NCBI GenBank assembly: GCA_009829735.1
Contig: CM020620.1
Location: forward strand, 15,845,186 to 15,909,185
Direction of reading: 5' to 3'
DNA length: 64,000 bases
Origin: Pyropia yezoensis
Lineage: Eukaryota > Rhodophyta > Bangiophyceae > Bangiales > Bangiaceae
Positions 20,201-32,500 of the stretch are shown here, one piece after another. Made by a program: the position numbers and the translations under genes. Positions within the stretch are counted from its first letter, which is position 1. Each line of letters opens with the position of its first letter. Below the pieces are notes generated by a model. It was given only the letters and a program-made list of their open reading frames with translations, did no database searches and was not told the DNA's origin.

Positions 20201-22545
20201 TGCTCGAGGGCCACACGCGCTCGATTGGTTGCTTGTGTGTGGTTGACGTGGCATCTGGAGCGGGCGACGGTGCGGCGCGGTGTACGGTGCAGCGGGTTGT
20301 GTCTGGTTCGTATGATGGTTCTCTACGTGTGTGGGACGTCGAGGGCGCGAAGTGTGTGGCTCTGCTGGAAGGCCACACGGGCGCGGTCACATGCATGAGT
20401 GTGGGCAATGTGGCCAGTAGGACGGGTGTTGGCGCAGCGGGGGGGACCGTTCAGCGTCTTGTGTCTGGTTCGGACGATGGTACCCTGCGTGTGTGGGATT
20501 TGGAGCGGTGGGAGTGTGTGGCGGAGCTGACAGGCCACACGGAGAGTGTCGGGGACGTGTGTTTTGCGGAGGTGCCCGTTGGGGCGGCCGGAAGTCAAGC
20601 GGTCGGGATGGTACAGCGGGTTGTGTCTGGTTCGAAGGATGGTACGTTGCGGGTGTGGGATGCGGAGGGCATGGAGTGTGTGTCGACGCTGACGGGCCAT
20701 ACGGACGGTGTTGCGTGCATGTGTGTGGTGGAGGTGTCCGATGGGGCGAGCGATGGTGCGGCGGATAGGACGGTGCAGCGACTTGTGTCTGGGTCGAACG
20801 ATGAGACGCTGCGGGTGTGGGACTTGGAGCGGGCAGAGTGCATCTACGTGCTCCAGGGCCACCGGTCGCGTGTCAAGTGCGTGTGTGTGGTGAAAGTGGC
20901 GAATATGACGGCCGGTGGTGGGGGCGGCGGGACGGTGCAGCGAGTCGTCTCAGCGTCGCTGAATTGTACGCTGCGGGTATGGGATGTAGAGCACGAAGCG
21001 TGCTTGGCCAACCTGGACTGCGAATCAGGCTCTGCCTATGCACTGTGCGCCGTGCACTGTGGCGGCGGTGACGATCACGGCGGGGGCGGGCTGACGGTGC
21101 AGCGGGTCGTGTGTGGATTGTCTTCAGGGAACCTCCAGGTGTGGGACGTCGAGCGCGAGAAGTGCGTCGCGGAGCTGCCGGGCCACACGAGCCCTGTCAG
21201 CTGCATGTCTGTTCTGGCAGCCACCGACAGGGAGGGTGACGTCGGTGGCAGCGGGGTGGTGCGGCGTGTGGTGTCTGGATCTTTTGACCGTACGCTGCGG
21301 GTGTGGGGTGTTGACCTGAGGGAGTGCGTTGCCAAGCCGCGAGCCCGCGCCGGTTCTCTTCACAGTACGTCTGTGATGGTGGTGCCTGTTGACGTGGGTG
21401 GTGGTGCGATGGGGGGAACAGTGCGGCGGCTTGTGTCAGGGTCACGTCGTTCTCCGGGTGTGTGGGATGTCGAGGGCGGGAACTGCGTTGCGGTGTTGAA
21501 AGGCCATACGGACTGGGCACGTCCCGCGTGTGTGGTGGAAGTGGCCTTTGCTGCTGATGGGGTTCGTGGCCGGGGTTTGGTACAGCGGGTGGTGTCTGTG
21601 TCCGGAGACGGGACGCTGCGGGTGTGGGATGTGGAACGTGAGGAGTGTATCGCGGTGCTGCGGGGCCACGCGACATCGGTTAGGGGCGCATGTGCGGTGG
21701 GGGTGGCTGATGGGGTGGTTGGTGTTGGTGGCGGCGGGACGGTGCAGCGGGTGGTGTCTTGGTCCGGGATGGAGCTGCGGGTGTGGGATGTGGAGCGCCA
21801 GGAGTGTGTCGCGGTGCTGGGAGGCCACACGGCCCATGTCACCTGCGTGCGCGTGGTGGAGGTCTCCGTTGAGGCGGGCGATGGTGCGACGGTGCGGACG
21901 GTGCAGCGCGTCGTGTCCGGGTCCGACGATAAGACGCTGCGGATATGGGAGATCGAGAGCGGAACGTGCGTGGCGGTCCTGAGAGGCCACACGAGCCGTG
22001 TCTGTAACATGTGTGCTGTGGACGTGGCCGCTGCAGCTGATGGGGGTGTCGGCAAGCGAACGGGACACTTTGTGGTGTCTTGGTCGGACCGGGAGGATGC
22101 TACCGTTCGAATGTGGGACATAGAGCGCGGGGATTGCGTCACCGTCCTCAAGGACTTCCCGCGCTCGGTCCTGTGCATGTGTGTGGTGGCGGTGGCCGAT
22201 GGGTCGGGTGGTCGAGGGGGTGGCGAGGTGGTTCAGCGGTTGGTGGCTGGGTTGATGAACCGCACGCTCTAGGGGTTGGACCTCTCTGCAGACGGATCGC
22301 TTTTGCCTGCTTTCACACTCAATCTTCCTGGCTTGCCTACCGAGCTGATCGCTGTTTATGGGCACCCGTCTCTTTTGCTTGCCGTGTGCTTCTGGGGTCC
22401 GACTGTGCTCGTGGATGCTGCCAAGGGTCGCGTTTGGCCAATGGCGTGCCCCCCCGGAGTGGTTCGTGCTGTCTCCCCTGCCATGGACTGTCTGGTGCTT
22501 GTCACTGGCGCTGGTTCCCTGTACTTTGCCCGGTTGCTGCTCTAA
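17208..22545 (+). pseudogene. NLR-like NB-ARC/WD40 gene, interrupted
   Basis: Starts at ATG 17208 (ACCATGG). Residues 1-185 look like a PH domain, ending in an EKEARRWERQL helix, but contain an in-frame TAG at 17403-17405. A change of frame is needed near 17830-17870. Then come a hydrophobic segment (VGGLAGFAVGVLCTAVCVCV, about 17960-18015), a heptad-like helical region, and an NB-ARC ATPase: P-loop GMGGVGKT (about 18595), Walker B LIVVDDCW (about 18836), STR sensor, GGLPLAL (about 19099) and an MHD-like LHDLLVDW (about 19478). A second change of frame is needed near 19770-19830. The WD40 region follows, with TAG at 22270-22272, after which the same frame runs to TAA 22543. In this STAND family ATP/ADP exchange controls oligomerisation while the WD40 part senses a ligand, often in immunity or cell death. 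The breaks suggest decay, though sequencing error is possible. Confidence 0.75.
20140..22180 (+). repeat. About 13 WD40 blades with a 54-residue period
   Basis: The LRVWD-type strand recurs near 20167, 20328, 20490, 20652, 20814, 20976, 21139, 21300, 21458, 21621, 21780, 21944 and 22110. Spacing is close to 162 bp (54 residues) instead of the usual 40-44. The extra length is a shared insert, typically VxVAxGxGDGAxxxTVQR, before the VSGSxDxTLRVWD strand. A 14th strand may follow the TAG at 22270. The uniform period implies amplification of one modified blade. Confidence 0.85.
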
Positions 22546-24961
22546 GCTCACCCCCCGCTCCGCCCGCTCCCCACCCCACCTGATCCACCCGCTGCGCCGC
22601 CGCCACAATGCGGCGGCCGCCCGCCACGCCACACCCTGCTGGCCAGGTGCGTCGCCGAGATTGCCCGCGCCACACACACGGCGGAGTCGTCTCTACGCAC
22701 CCCCCGGCCAGTGCTTGGCCGACTCTTCCACCTCTACGCCGTGGGTGCCCGCCACCCCACGCGCGCCGCCCAACCTCATCCCCGTGTGTGCCCCGGGGGC
22801 TGGCGCAACGTGCACCTCCGCGCTGTGGTGGCTGCGACGCGGTCGGGGCGCGCCGTCGGGTCGGCGGGCGGACGGTGACCCGCGTGAGGTGCCGTGGCGC
22901 CCCACGCGGGGACACGCTGCCGTTGCACCACGGCCGTTGCCGCGGGGGTGGGGGCCCATCCCGGCGGCCCCCATGCGCCTCCGCGGCCCCGCATTTGGTG
23001 CGCGCCACGGGCAGAGAGGGGCGCTGCTGTGGCGGGGGGCTGCCCTCGCCAGCTGCGATGGCCGGCGTGACCACGCGTGGCGCCGGGGGTACGCTTTCCC
23101 CTCCTTCTTTGCCCGCCTTTCTCTGTGCGACGTGCCTTGATTCTCCCTGATCGCCACGACCCCGCGACGTGCCTCCGTCAACGCCCCGCTCGCGGCGCGG
23201 CCTTCGCTTTTAGTGACTTGGCCCGCCGCAGAGGGCCGCTCGGCGTGGCCGCCCGAGGACAGCTGCGGGCCCGCCCCCGCCGTCCCGCGCTGCCCGCCAG
23301 GTTGACGGCCAAGGTGGGCTGGCGGTATCGATCTGGCCGGGGGGGCGGGCGGGTCATGTGCGCCCAGGCGGCGCCGTAATTGGCTGGCGGCGACGGACTG
23401 CACGCGCGTCGCGGTGGCGGATGCGGCCGTGCGGTGGAGGGGCTGGCGGCGGCCAGCGTTTGCTGTGGGCACGGCCCGCCGGCCTGCCAGCCGCCATGAC
23501 GATTGCGGGCGCGATGGCCCCGGCCGCGTTCAAACGAGACCCCCCCCATCCGGCGGCGGCGGCTGCAAGAGACGACGACGGCGGCAGTGGTTGTGCTGCT
23601 GGCGGCGGCGGAAAACAGTTGCGCCGCCGCCCGCAGCGCGGCCGCAGCTGCCGCAGCCGCCCGTGGCAGAGGTGACGCCCGTGGCGTCGGCACGGTGGGC
23701 ACGACCGGGACTGTGGCTGGGGTGGCCGGGCCTGGCAGCATGGGCAGACGGTGGGCGCTCGGGCAAACGGGTGGCGCGCTGGGCAGTGTCTGGCGCGGCT
23801 TGGGCGGCGGCGGCCGGGCGACTGGATTAGAGGGGCGGGACGGGCTGGGCTGCGGCTCATGATGTTTTGGGTTTGCGTACCATCGTATTTCTTCCTTTCT
23901 GGTGTTGTTCTCGCGTGCGCTGGTGTCATCGTGTTGTTTGTTTGTGGACGAGTTTTGTTGTAGTTCTCTTTGCAGGGGGACGTTGCATGCTACAACACGA
24001 CACACCCAACCTGCTGGCGTCACGAACGGGCACGCGGGGGCCCAGCGGCACCCCTCCGCGTGGCGGTTAGCGCCACACCCCAACGCGACCACTCAGCGGC
24101 GGTCCTCCCTCCCCGCCCCCCCCCGCCTCCCTCCCCGCCCCCCCCCGCCTCCCTCCCCACTTCGTGAAAGAAGACGGTCATGGCGTCCGCCGTCGGCTCG
24201 TGGGAGGACCCCCGCTGTCGACGCCCCCGGCGTGCAACGCACCTTCGCCCCACCCCACCGCCACCACCAGCTCCCTCACTTCCCCATGGCAGCGGCGCGT
24301 CAGGGTCGGGCGCGCAGCAAGCAACTCCGCCGCGTCGTCGCCGACGTGGGGCGCAGCCGGCGGAGCAGCGGCAAAGCGAGTGGCGGACCAGCGGCCTCCC
24401 CGAGGGATGGGGGAAGGTATCCGCCCTAAGACCACCAGCTGGGAGGCGGGCGGGCGGGTGGGGACGGAAGGTGGGGAGGGCGAAGGGGGAGCACTCCATG
24501 AGAGGCCGAACGACCCCCTTGCTGAGGAAAGCGAAGGGAGGGTGGGGGCATGGCATGACATAAATGAGTGCCGACCGCCATCCCCTGCCACATTCTCGCC
24601 ACGTCACGGGCTCATGGTGCGCCGCCAGACGCCGTCGCCGGCGACGCCGCGCGCACATGTGCAAGGGACAAGCATATGAGAAAAGATGTGGGGCAGCGCG
24701 GACCCACCGGCGGCGGTGGTGGCAGTGGCGGCAGCGATAGCCACGGCGGCAGCGGCGCCATGCAGCGAGCAGCGTCCGCTGCCCACAGGCGGCAGGCATA
24801 GACAGCAGCGCACCGCGCCGCCTACACTGCCCGTGCCGCAAGGGCGGGAGGCGACTACGCGGCAGGGGGCGGCGAAGGGGGTGGCGTGGCGCGCCGTTGC
24901 TTCCGCGACAGCATCAGCAGCCACCGTCGATGCCGTCGTCGTCGCCGCCGCCGCCGCCACT

Positions 24962-24994
<33 letters not shown>

Positions 24995-26633
24995 CGTCGC
25001 CGCAGCGAGTGGGAGTCACCGTCACATGCCGCTGAACAGCGCTTCCTCCTTCCCCCTTCCCGGGCTGCCGCTCCCCCGTCGAGGGCGGCCGAAGTGCTGT
25101 CGGGGAAGGAGCGGGAAACGGAACAAAAGAAGAAACGAAGCCTACCGCCCTGCTCCGCTTCAATGATGTTAGGTTCGACGGCGGCGACGCCGAAACCGGC
25201 ACCACTACCGTGTGAAAGTGCACAATGATCCTTCTCCGCGCACCTCTGTTCCCGCCGCCCTGTGGCCGTCGCAAACTCCAACGCCCGCGGTGTGCACCAA
25301 CAAGAGCGCCGCCTTCCCAGAATGTGCACAATTCCACTCTGCTGCAGAACCGCCGCCACCAATGCTTCCTGCGCCGCGCTCGGCCGCGGCCACTCGCTGG
25401 CGAGGTCAGTCATCAATCCATCCATCCGCATCAAGGTCGAGGTCCGGCGTAAAAACCGCCACCCGGGGTCCGCACCGCGCAGCGGGGAGGATCGCATATA
25501 CTGGCAGCACGAGCAGGCCACTCACGGACCTACCGACCGTCGCGGCCGCTGCTGCAGTCAACAAGTGGTGGGCGTCGTGTCGGTTGAGGAGGAGCGGCAA
25601 AAGAAAAAACTGGCCAGGAAAGAACACTCCACACAGCACGCTCGCGCTCAAGCGAGCGTCATTACGCCCGCCGCCGTCACTGCCGCGTCACCCGCCGTGC
25701 TCCGTCACGTAACCGGGGCTCGCCACAGAGCGGGCGCCAGCCACATAGCTGGCGCTCGCTACAAAGCATCGTGAGCGGCCGCAGCCTCGACCACGCGCCG
25801 GAACGCCGGGCAGCAGCCGCCACGACCAACGACGGCGAAATGACCGCCGTCGACGCCTCAAGACAACGTGGACTTGCTGGCCGTCGCCGCCGACACCACC
25901 TCCACGACAATGATCGACGGGAGGGGAGCAAGAAACGTGGCATGGATACGGTCATCGCCGCTCACAAGAACGCCACCGCTGTGAGTGACCCAAACGCCGC
26001 GGCCACGGCGGCGATCGCGCGCGTCACCACCGACACCTCCTACAGCGTCATTGACCAACGGGAGGGGAGCAAGAAGGGTGACAGCGATATGGCCGTCGCC
26101 GCTCATTGTCGCCAAAGCTGTGCATCAACCGGCTGCGACGGTCACGGCGGCGTCCGCGCGCTCCCCAAGACACGAGGGTGGTGCGGCTGCTGGCTGTCGC
26201 CGCTGCTGCGGACACTGTCGCGCGGCGCCTCCCCATCCTCCGCCGGCAATCCGCCGGCACCACCAACACCAACACCACCGGAAGGTCCCGTGCTCACTCA
26301 CGTCCGCCTGCCCCACACACGGGCCGAGAGCGCCCCCAGTCGCGCCATGAGAGCCGCGACGATGGGCCAACAACGGGTCCCGCAAGACAGTTTCAGCCGC
26401 TACATCACCGCCACCACGGCGGTGATGACGCACAGCACCCTGTCGCGGAGGTGGACGAGGTGCACACACCGGGGGGCACGGGTGGCTAGGGCGGGTGGCG
26501 TCAACGAAACGAGCGCCGCCAATGTCACCCTAGCCGCCCCCGCCACCACCACAGCAGCAGTCGAACAACAGCGCAAGTTGAAGGTGAACACGTCTTCCGA
26601 TGCATACTGGGGGCGTGTCGAATGATGGTCAGA
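22546..26633. other. No recognisable gene
   Basis: About 4 kb with open frames in several phases on both strands, none with a recognisable domain. A minus-strand frame at 24604-25521 has some coding-like composition (EALVAAVLQQSGIVHILG near 25350), but I cannot assign or delimit it. Short GCC/CCG repeats occur at about 24940-25000. Confidence 0.45.
24107..24165 (+). repeat. Short C-rich tandem repeat
   Basis: The phrase CCTCCCTCCCCGCCCCCCCCCG is repeated twice in direct succession, with a partial third copy. Confidence 0.7.
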
Positions 26634-28454
26634 TCAACGCCAAAAAAAAACATCGCTAGCAGCACCACCAACGACCACTGCCAGAGGATCCCAGCATGGC
26701 AGTGTACGCCCCAACAACATCTTCACCAACCCCACCGAATGGCCCGGCAGCTCCGACAGCGGCAAATTAAGTGCCCTGCCGGTGACCGATGCAGGGCCCC
26801 CCACGTCCAGCCGTTCAGTCACCGCCTCAGCAGCGGTGGCCACGTACAACTCATTGCGGGGGAAGGCGTTCGCCGGGATGAGGTACCCGGCGCCGGGGGC
26901 GGCCAAAGCCGGTGGGGGAGTAGCGACGACCACGCGATGTCCCACTGTCGTGACAAGGGGTTGTGGGCAGCGGCGGGGGGCCGGGCGTTTGGGGGTACCG
27001 CCGCCACCAGAAGTGGCCGTGAGAGGCCAGGAGCGGCCGTGAGGGGCCCGGAGCGGCGGTCAGGGGCGCCTCGACGGCACGCCCGGCGTTGGCCGCGCCG
27101 CGTGTACGAGGAGCACAGGCAAAGCCTGACCGCCGCCTTGCCGTTGCGCTGGAGGGAGTGGCACCCCGCCGCCTGTCGGCGGGAGACGTGCAGGTTCAGG
27201 CGGAGGCGGGCCGCGCGCGGGGGGGGGCGGCAATGCTCATGATGAGGGGGACGGGGGGGATGGCGCTGCCGACGACGGCAGGGTTGTCGAGACAAACGCG
27301 GTACCTGCACCAGCAGCGGCAGCGGCAGCGACCGCAGTGCAACGGCAGCGGTAGCCACGGCGCGGCACACGACGACATATCCACAGCCACCACCGCAGCC
27401 ACCGCCGCTACCGCCACCGCCACCGCCGCCACCGACGCACCCACAGCTGCCACAGGCACCACCTCCGCCCCCACCGCCCGCACCGCCGCCACCTCCACCA
27501 TTACCCCGGCCGCCAACCCACCTATTACCGCCACCGCATCCAGCACCATCACCGCGGTCATCGCAACAACCGCGCCGACCGCCAAAGAGGCCGACCGTGT
27601 TGTGCACCAGCTGCCCCCCCGCGCCAGCCACACTGACCACGGACCGCGACGACAAGTGCGACCACAGAAGAGGCGGCGTGCATGTCGGCAACGGTGGCAA
27701 CGCCCCCCTCTTCCTTGCTGCTCACGCACATTGCCCATCGGGGGCGAAGAAATAACCAACCCTCCGCAGTCGAAAACAAAGGGAGGTTGCCCTCCATCGG
27801 GCAGTGGCGGCCGCCGCGGGTGTCTCCACTAAGCATCGCCAAAAGCTCACCCGCACCCACCCGGTTGAGCGGCGGTGCAAACCCCCGATGTGGCAGGTGT
27901 CATCAGTAGACGAAGGGAGCCCCCCGGGAAGTGCGCCTACGGCAACGGCAGCAGCGGCAGTGGTGTCATTCATAAGGCAGCGCCTCCCCCACATCGCCCC
28001 ACGTGCCGGGCGGCGCAACAACCAGAAGCTCGTTCGACACCACCTCGTCGAGTGGGCGGCACGTCACGCCAGCACAGTCACCTCCCCCGTCAGGGTGAGT
28101 GGCATATGTCGAGTGAGCGGCAAGTACTCATAACGAAGCTTTCCGCCGTCGTACCATCAAACGCCGCGCGCTTGCCCGCCGTCGCCACCGCCACCGCCTG
28201 CAGTCCCCTCAACAGGTGGAATGTAAGAGTCAGGTGCAGGCCGCACGCGCAGCACGACTCGCACAGAGTCGAGGAGCACACCAGGCGGCGGTGAGGGCCA
28301 AGACCGCCCCTACGCCTGAGGCATCAATAAGCCTCGTGCCATCGACGCCACCGAAGCCGCCAAGACAGTGGTCCGTCAGGGGCACGACGGCGAACGCCTT
28401 TGCCGGGGAGGCCCGACAGCAGGAAAGACGGTAAAGGGCGTCGGGCGTATCCAA
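26634..28454 (-). other. Possible multi-exon minus-strand gene, unassigned
   Basis: Three minus-strand stretches read like protein and not like composition noise: about 28430-28230 (AFAVVPLTDHCLGGFGG), about 28060-27990 (DEVVSNELLVVAPPGTWGD) and 26945-26634 (GYLIPANAFPRNELYVATAA, ending in TGA). Between them, 27200-27600 is a long Ala/Gly/Val low-complexity stretch. I could not build one spliced frame and do not recognise a family. It may be a gene with introns, a relic or chance. Confidence 0.25.
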
Positions 28455-28531
28455 ATTCCCATCCTAAGGCGCCGCCGCCGCCGCACCCGTCGCCGCGGTC
28501 TTCATCATGAAGCATGGCACGGGGCGGTGCG

Positions 28532-28564
<33 letters not shown>

Positions 28565-29564
28565 AGGCCGACGCGGACAACGCGTCACACGACGTCATTT
28601 CGGCGACAACGTGCCAAGGCAAGGTCCCGGGACACGTGGTGAACCAGAACCGGTGGCTCCGCCGCGAGTGTACCGTCGGTACAGGATACAGCGCGCGTTT
28701 CCGCACGCTCGGGGCAAAAATGGGCGTGGTTGGACTTGCTGTTGGCCTCCCCAAGCATTGCCTGGTGTGTCCTGTACTGTACTGTGCACATGAATGTACA
28801 GTACTTTGGTCACCGAACGACGAAGCCTTTCTGTAAGCCTCTTCTACTGCCACGAGGACCCGGCGCTGCACCCTCCCAGCTGAGAGGGCGCCGCCACCAA
28901 CGATGACCAGTGTTTTCCGCAGCTGTCCCCCTCCCCACCCCCCCCACCCCCTCCGTCGCCTGACAGCTGTCACCAGCACATACAGTAGAAGATACACCAC
29001 CCGCAGCTCGCGCTGGCTGCAGTGGGCGTGGTGCTGAAGCAGGCTACGCGCGCCCCTCTCCGTTGGCCCCGCGGGAGCAGCGCCCCTACGCCCCTCCGTC
29101 TTGTCAGAACGTCGCGGCCAACGGGCCCGCGCCACCGCCACGTCGACGCCCGGCGGGGATTTCCGGGTACCGGACGGTGTGTCCGCGCCGGGTCACCCCC
29201 GCCGCGGGGTGTTTCGCCCCACCGCTCCCGCCCCCCCGCCTTACGCCCCCCCGCCTTCCGCGCCGCCGCCGCCGCCGCCGCCGCCGCTGCTGCCGTCGTG
29301 CGGTGACGGGCACGCTTGGCGCATTGCCCGCACCCGTCACCGCCGCCGCCGCCGCCGGGGCGTTGCGGGGGCGGCTGCGCTGGGGCCCTCCCCTCCCCAC
29401 TCCCCCTTCACTCTCCTTCTGCTCCCCCCCTCCCCGCTGCTCAACCGCCCCCCCCGACCCTCCCCCGGCCCTTTCCCCCCTCCTCCTTTTCGTGCCTCCA
29501 TTTATCGCCCGCTGTAGCACCGGCGGGTCCCGCCCCACCCCTCCCCCCCCCGCCGCGGCTCTTT
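28455..29564. other. No recognisable gene; upstream region of the next gene
   Basis: Contains a (GGC)n tract at about 28533-28563, a (GCC)n tract at 29262-29292, and C-rich runs at 28935-28960 and 29415-29480. The last 300 bp are presumably promoter and 5' leader of the gene starting at 29565. No clear TATA box is seen, only CCATTTATCG at about 29496. Confidence 0.45.
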
Positions 29565-32500
29565 ATGGCCCCCCCCCCTGCCCAGAAAGACATCTTTGCC
29601 GCGACTATTGACGCGTACCTTGCCGAGGACGACCCGTCCGTAGCGGCCGTTTCGCTCGCGTTCCCCGCTGCCGCGGCTGCTGCCGCTACCCCCACCACCG
29701 CCGGCCCCGGCCCCGGCGCCGCCGCCACCGCCACCGCTTCTTCCACCGCACCGCTGCCCGCCGGGGGTGGGTGGGGTGGGGTGGGGGAGGAGGGGGGGGC
29801 GGGGAGGGGGCGGGACTGGCGCCCCCCCGGTGGGGGGCCCGGGGAAGGCGGGGGGGAGCGGGAGGGGGGGCGGTCCCGCCCGGCGGCCGCCCCCGCAGCG
29901 GCGGCGGCCCCGCCACCCGTGGCGGTGGCCGCCATGGCCGACGCCGCCGCCGCCGCCGAGCGGGAGGCCCGCAAGCGCGCGCTACGGGAAGAGGCCGACG
30001 CGTTTCTGTCGGGCGCCTATGCGGGCGGGGGGGGGGGGTTGCCGGCTCTGCCACCGGTGCCCCCGGCGGCCGCGGTGACGGTGGCGGCGGCGGCGGCTTC
30101 GGCGGGAGCGGTGCCTCCCCCCGCCGCCGGCGGCGGCCAGAGGGATGGGTTGTCGGGGGGCGTCGCCGTGGGCGTCGGCTCCCCCGGCGGCCGGTCGGGT
30201 GGCGCAGGGGCGCGGCGGGACTGGCCAGACCGGGGCTCCCCGAGGTCCTCTGTTGGTGGCGGCAGTGGTGGCGGCAGTGGTGGCGGCGGTGGTGGCGGTG
30301 GTAGCGGGGGCCTCTCCCTGGGCACCCCCTCCCCTGGCCGCCGCCGCCAGTCGGCGGCGGCGGCAGCGTCGCTCGCGCGGGACCGCCGCCGCCTCGACCG
30401 CTTCCACGCCGAGGCCATGAGCTTCCTCGACCGCGCCGTGGGCGCCGCCTCCCCCGGTGGGCGGGCGGCCGCCGGGGGGAGCGCGGGGGGCGGCGACAGC
30501 TTTACGTCGGTTGCTTCCTCGGGGGGGTCCTCGGTGGGGTCTGCCGCGTCGGGGGGGGGGCGCGCCGCTGCCGGCAGACGCGGCCCATTGGACGGGCGTG
30601 GCGGCAGCAGCGGTGGCGGCAGCAGCGGCGGTGGAGCCGGCGGGAGTGGCAACCGCTTTGGGCCGCCCCGGCGGCTGCGGCCGCGGGGCCTGGGTGACCT
30701 CGGCGCCGCGGCCGGGGCGTCGGCGGCCAGCCCCGGCGCTGCGGAAGGGCTCTCCGCCATTGCCGCGGACCGGGCGCGGCTGGAGCGGTTTCACATGGAA
30801 GCCATCTCCTTTCTGGACCGTGCGTACGCGGTGGACGGGGAGGAGGGGCTGGTGGACGGCTTCCAGGGTGACGGCGGCGCCACCCCCGCGGGCGCCCGCC
30901 ACATTGATGAGGAGGAGGAGGTGGAGGAGGATAAGGGGGTGGGTGCCCGCCGCCACGGCCAGGATGAGGTGGACAACGATGATTTTGTGGTCAACGTCAG
31001 CGGCACGCCTTCGTCGTCGGTCGACGGCTCGGCGCGGCGAACGTCGTCTACGCCGCGGCGGCCAGACCGGCCGCGGCTGGCGTTTGCGTCGTCACCCCGC
31101 CGGGACGGCAGCGACGACCGCGACGAAGGGGGTCGCAGCGGCGGCGGTGGCAGTGGGAGTGGCGGCCGCACCATGGGGGGGCGTCGCCGCGAGTCCTCCT
31201 CCGTAGCTGCCGACCGTGCGCGCCTGGCTGGCTACTACCAAGAGGCCGTCTCGTTCCTCGCTCGCGCCTGCTCAGACGGTGGGGGCGACGATGCGGTGGA
31301 CGATTCGGAGTTGCGGGCGCTGCCGCTGGGCGGGACGGTCATTGCCAAGGACGTGCGGCGGCTGGAACGATATGCGCGTGACGCAGCGAGCTTCCTCAAC
31401 AAGGCCTATGCCGATGACACAGACGTGTTGATTGAGGATGATGACGAAGGTGGTGGGGGGGAGGGGCCGAGAGAGGAGGAAGGGGAGGGGGCCCGCGACG
31501 CGGCGACCCCGGCGAGAGATGAGTATGGCGCGTTTATTGTGGACGATGAGGAGGAGGAGGAGGTGCAGGACGGGGGGGAGCAGTGGCAAGGGGAGGGCGG
31601 GATGCAGCGGAGTACCGCGGTGCCAGGTGCTGGCACAGCAGGGGCGGCGGCAGCGGCGGGGGCAGCGGGGGTGGCGATGGTGCGGCGACCAAGTGGCGGG
31701 GGCACGTCGGCGGGGGGCGTCTCGGTGGAGGGTGATGAGGACATGTTTGAGGACGCTGTGGAGAGTCTTGGTGACCCCCCGACGTCGGGTGCCGGCGGGG
31801 CGTCTCCAGTGGGGTTGCCACCGCCGCTACCACCTCGCCTGTCGCCAGCCGCTGCAGCGGCCGCCGCTGCGGCAGCGTCCGCGGCGGCTGGCACTTGCGA
31901 CGACGCGGGCAGCGATGGCTCCTTTACCAGTGACGCGGACGAGTATTACGCGTTTGAAGACCCGTCAACGGGCGACGCGGGGGGCCTCCTCGACATGCAC
32001 GCGGGCGACGGTGGGGGCGCGGCCGACGTGGCTACCAGCAACAACCACCCACGAGACAACGACTCGGCGCAGTGGGCGGCAGCGCGCTTGGGCGCTCAGC
32101 GCCCTGCCGACCGGGGGGGGTCGCCGCCGGCGCCAGCCGCCGCCGCGGCAGGCTCGCTTGTCCATTCGACGAGCGTGGCCAGCAGCGTCGGCAGCGTTGG
32201 TAGCGTCGGCACTGCCGGCAGCTACGGCTCCTCCCCCCGGCACTGCAGCGGCAGCATCAGTGGCAAGGGAGTGTCACGGCACGAGCAGCACGACGGCGAC
32301 GCCAGTGACGACGCATCCACTCTGGGAGACGACGACAATGGCGACGGCTTGACCGATGGCGACGACAGCGACGCCGTGGGCGCCGGTCAAGGGGGCTTTC
32401 ACGGGCCTGGGCAGACCATGGCGCGACTGCAGCACTTTGAGCGGCAGGCCGCCGAGTTTCTCGACTCGGCCGGCCTGGCCGGCGCCGCCCCGGTGCTGCC

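Noticed and set aside
6270-22272. Reassignment of TAG as a sense codon
   Set aside because: In-frame TAGs occur in three places, but the intact HINT3-like gene ends at TAG (53234), and the affected sequences are relics. Decay explains it better.
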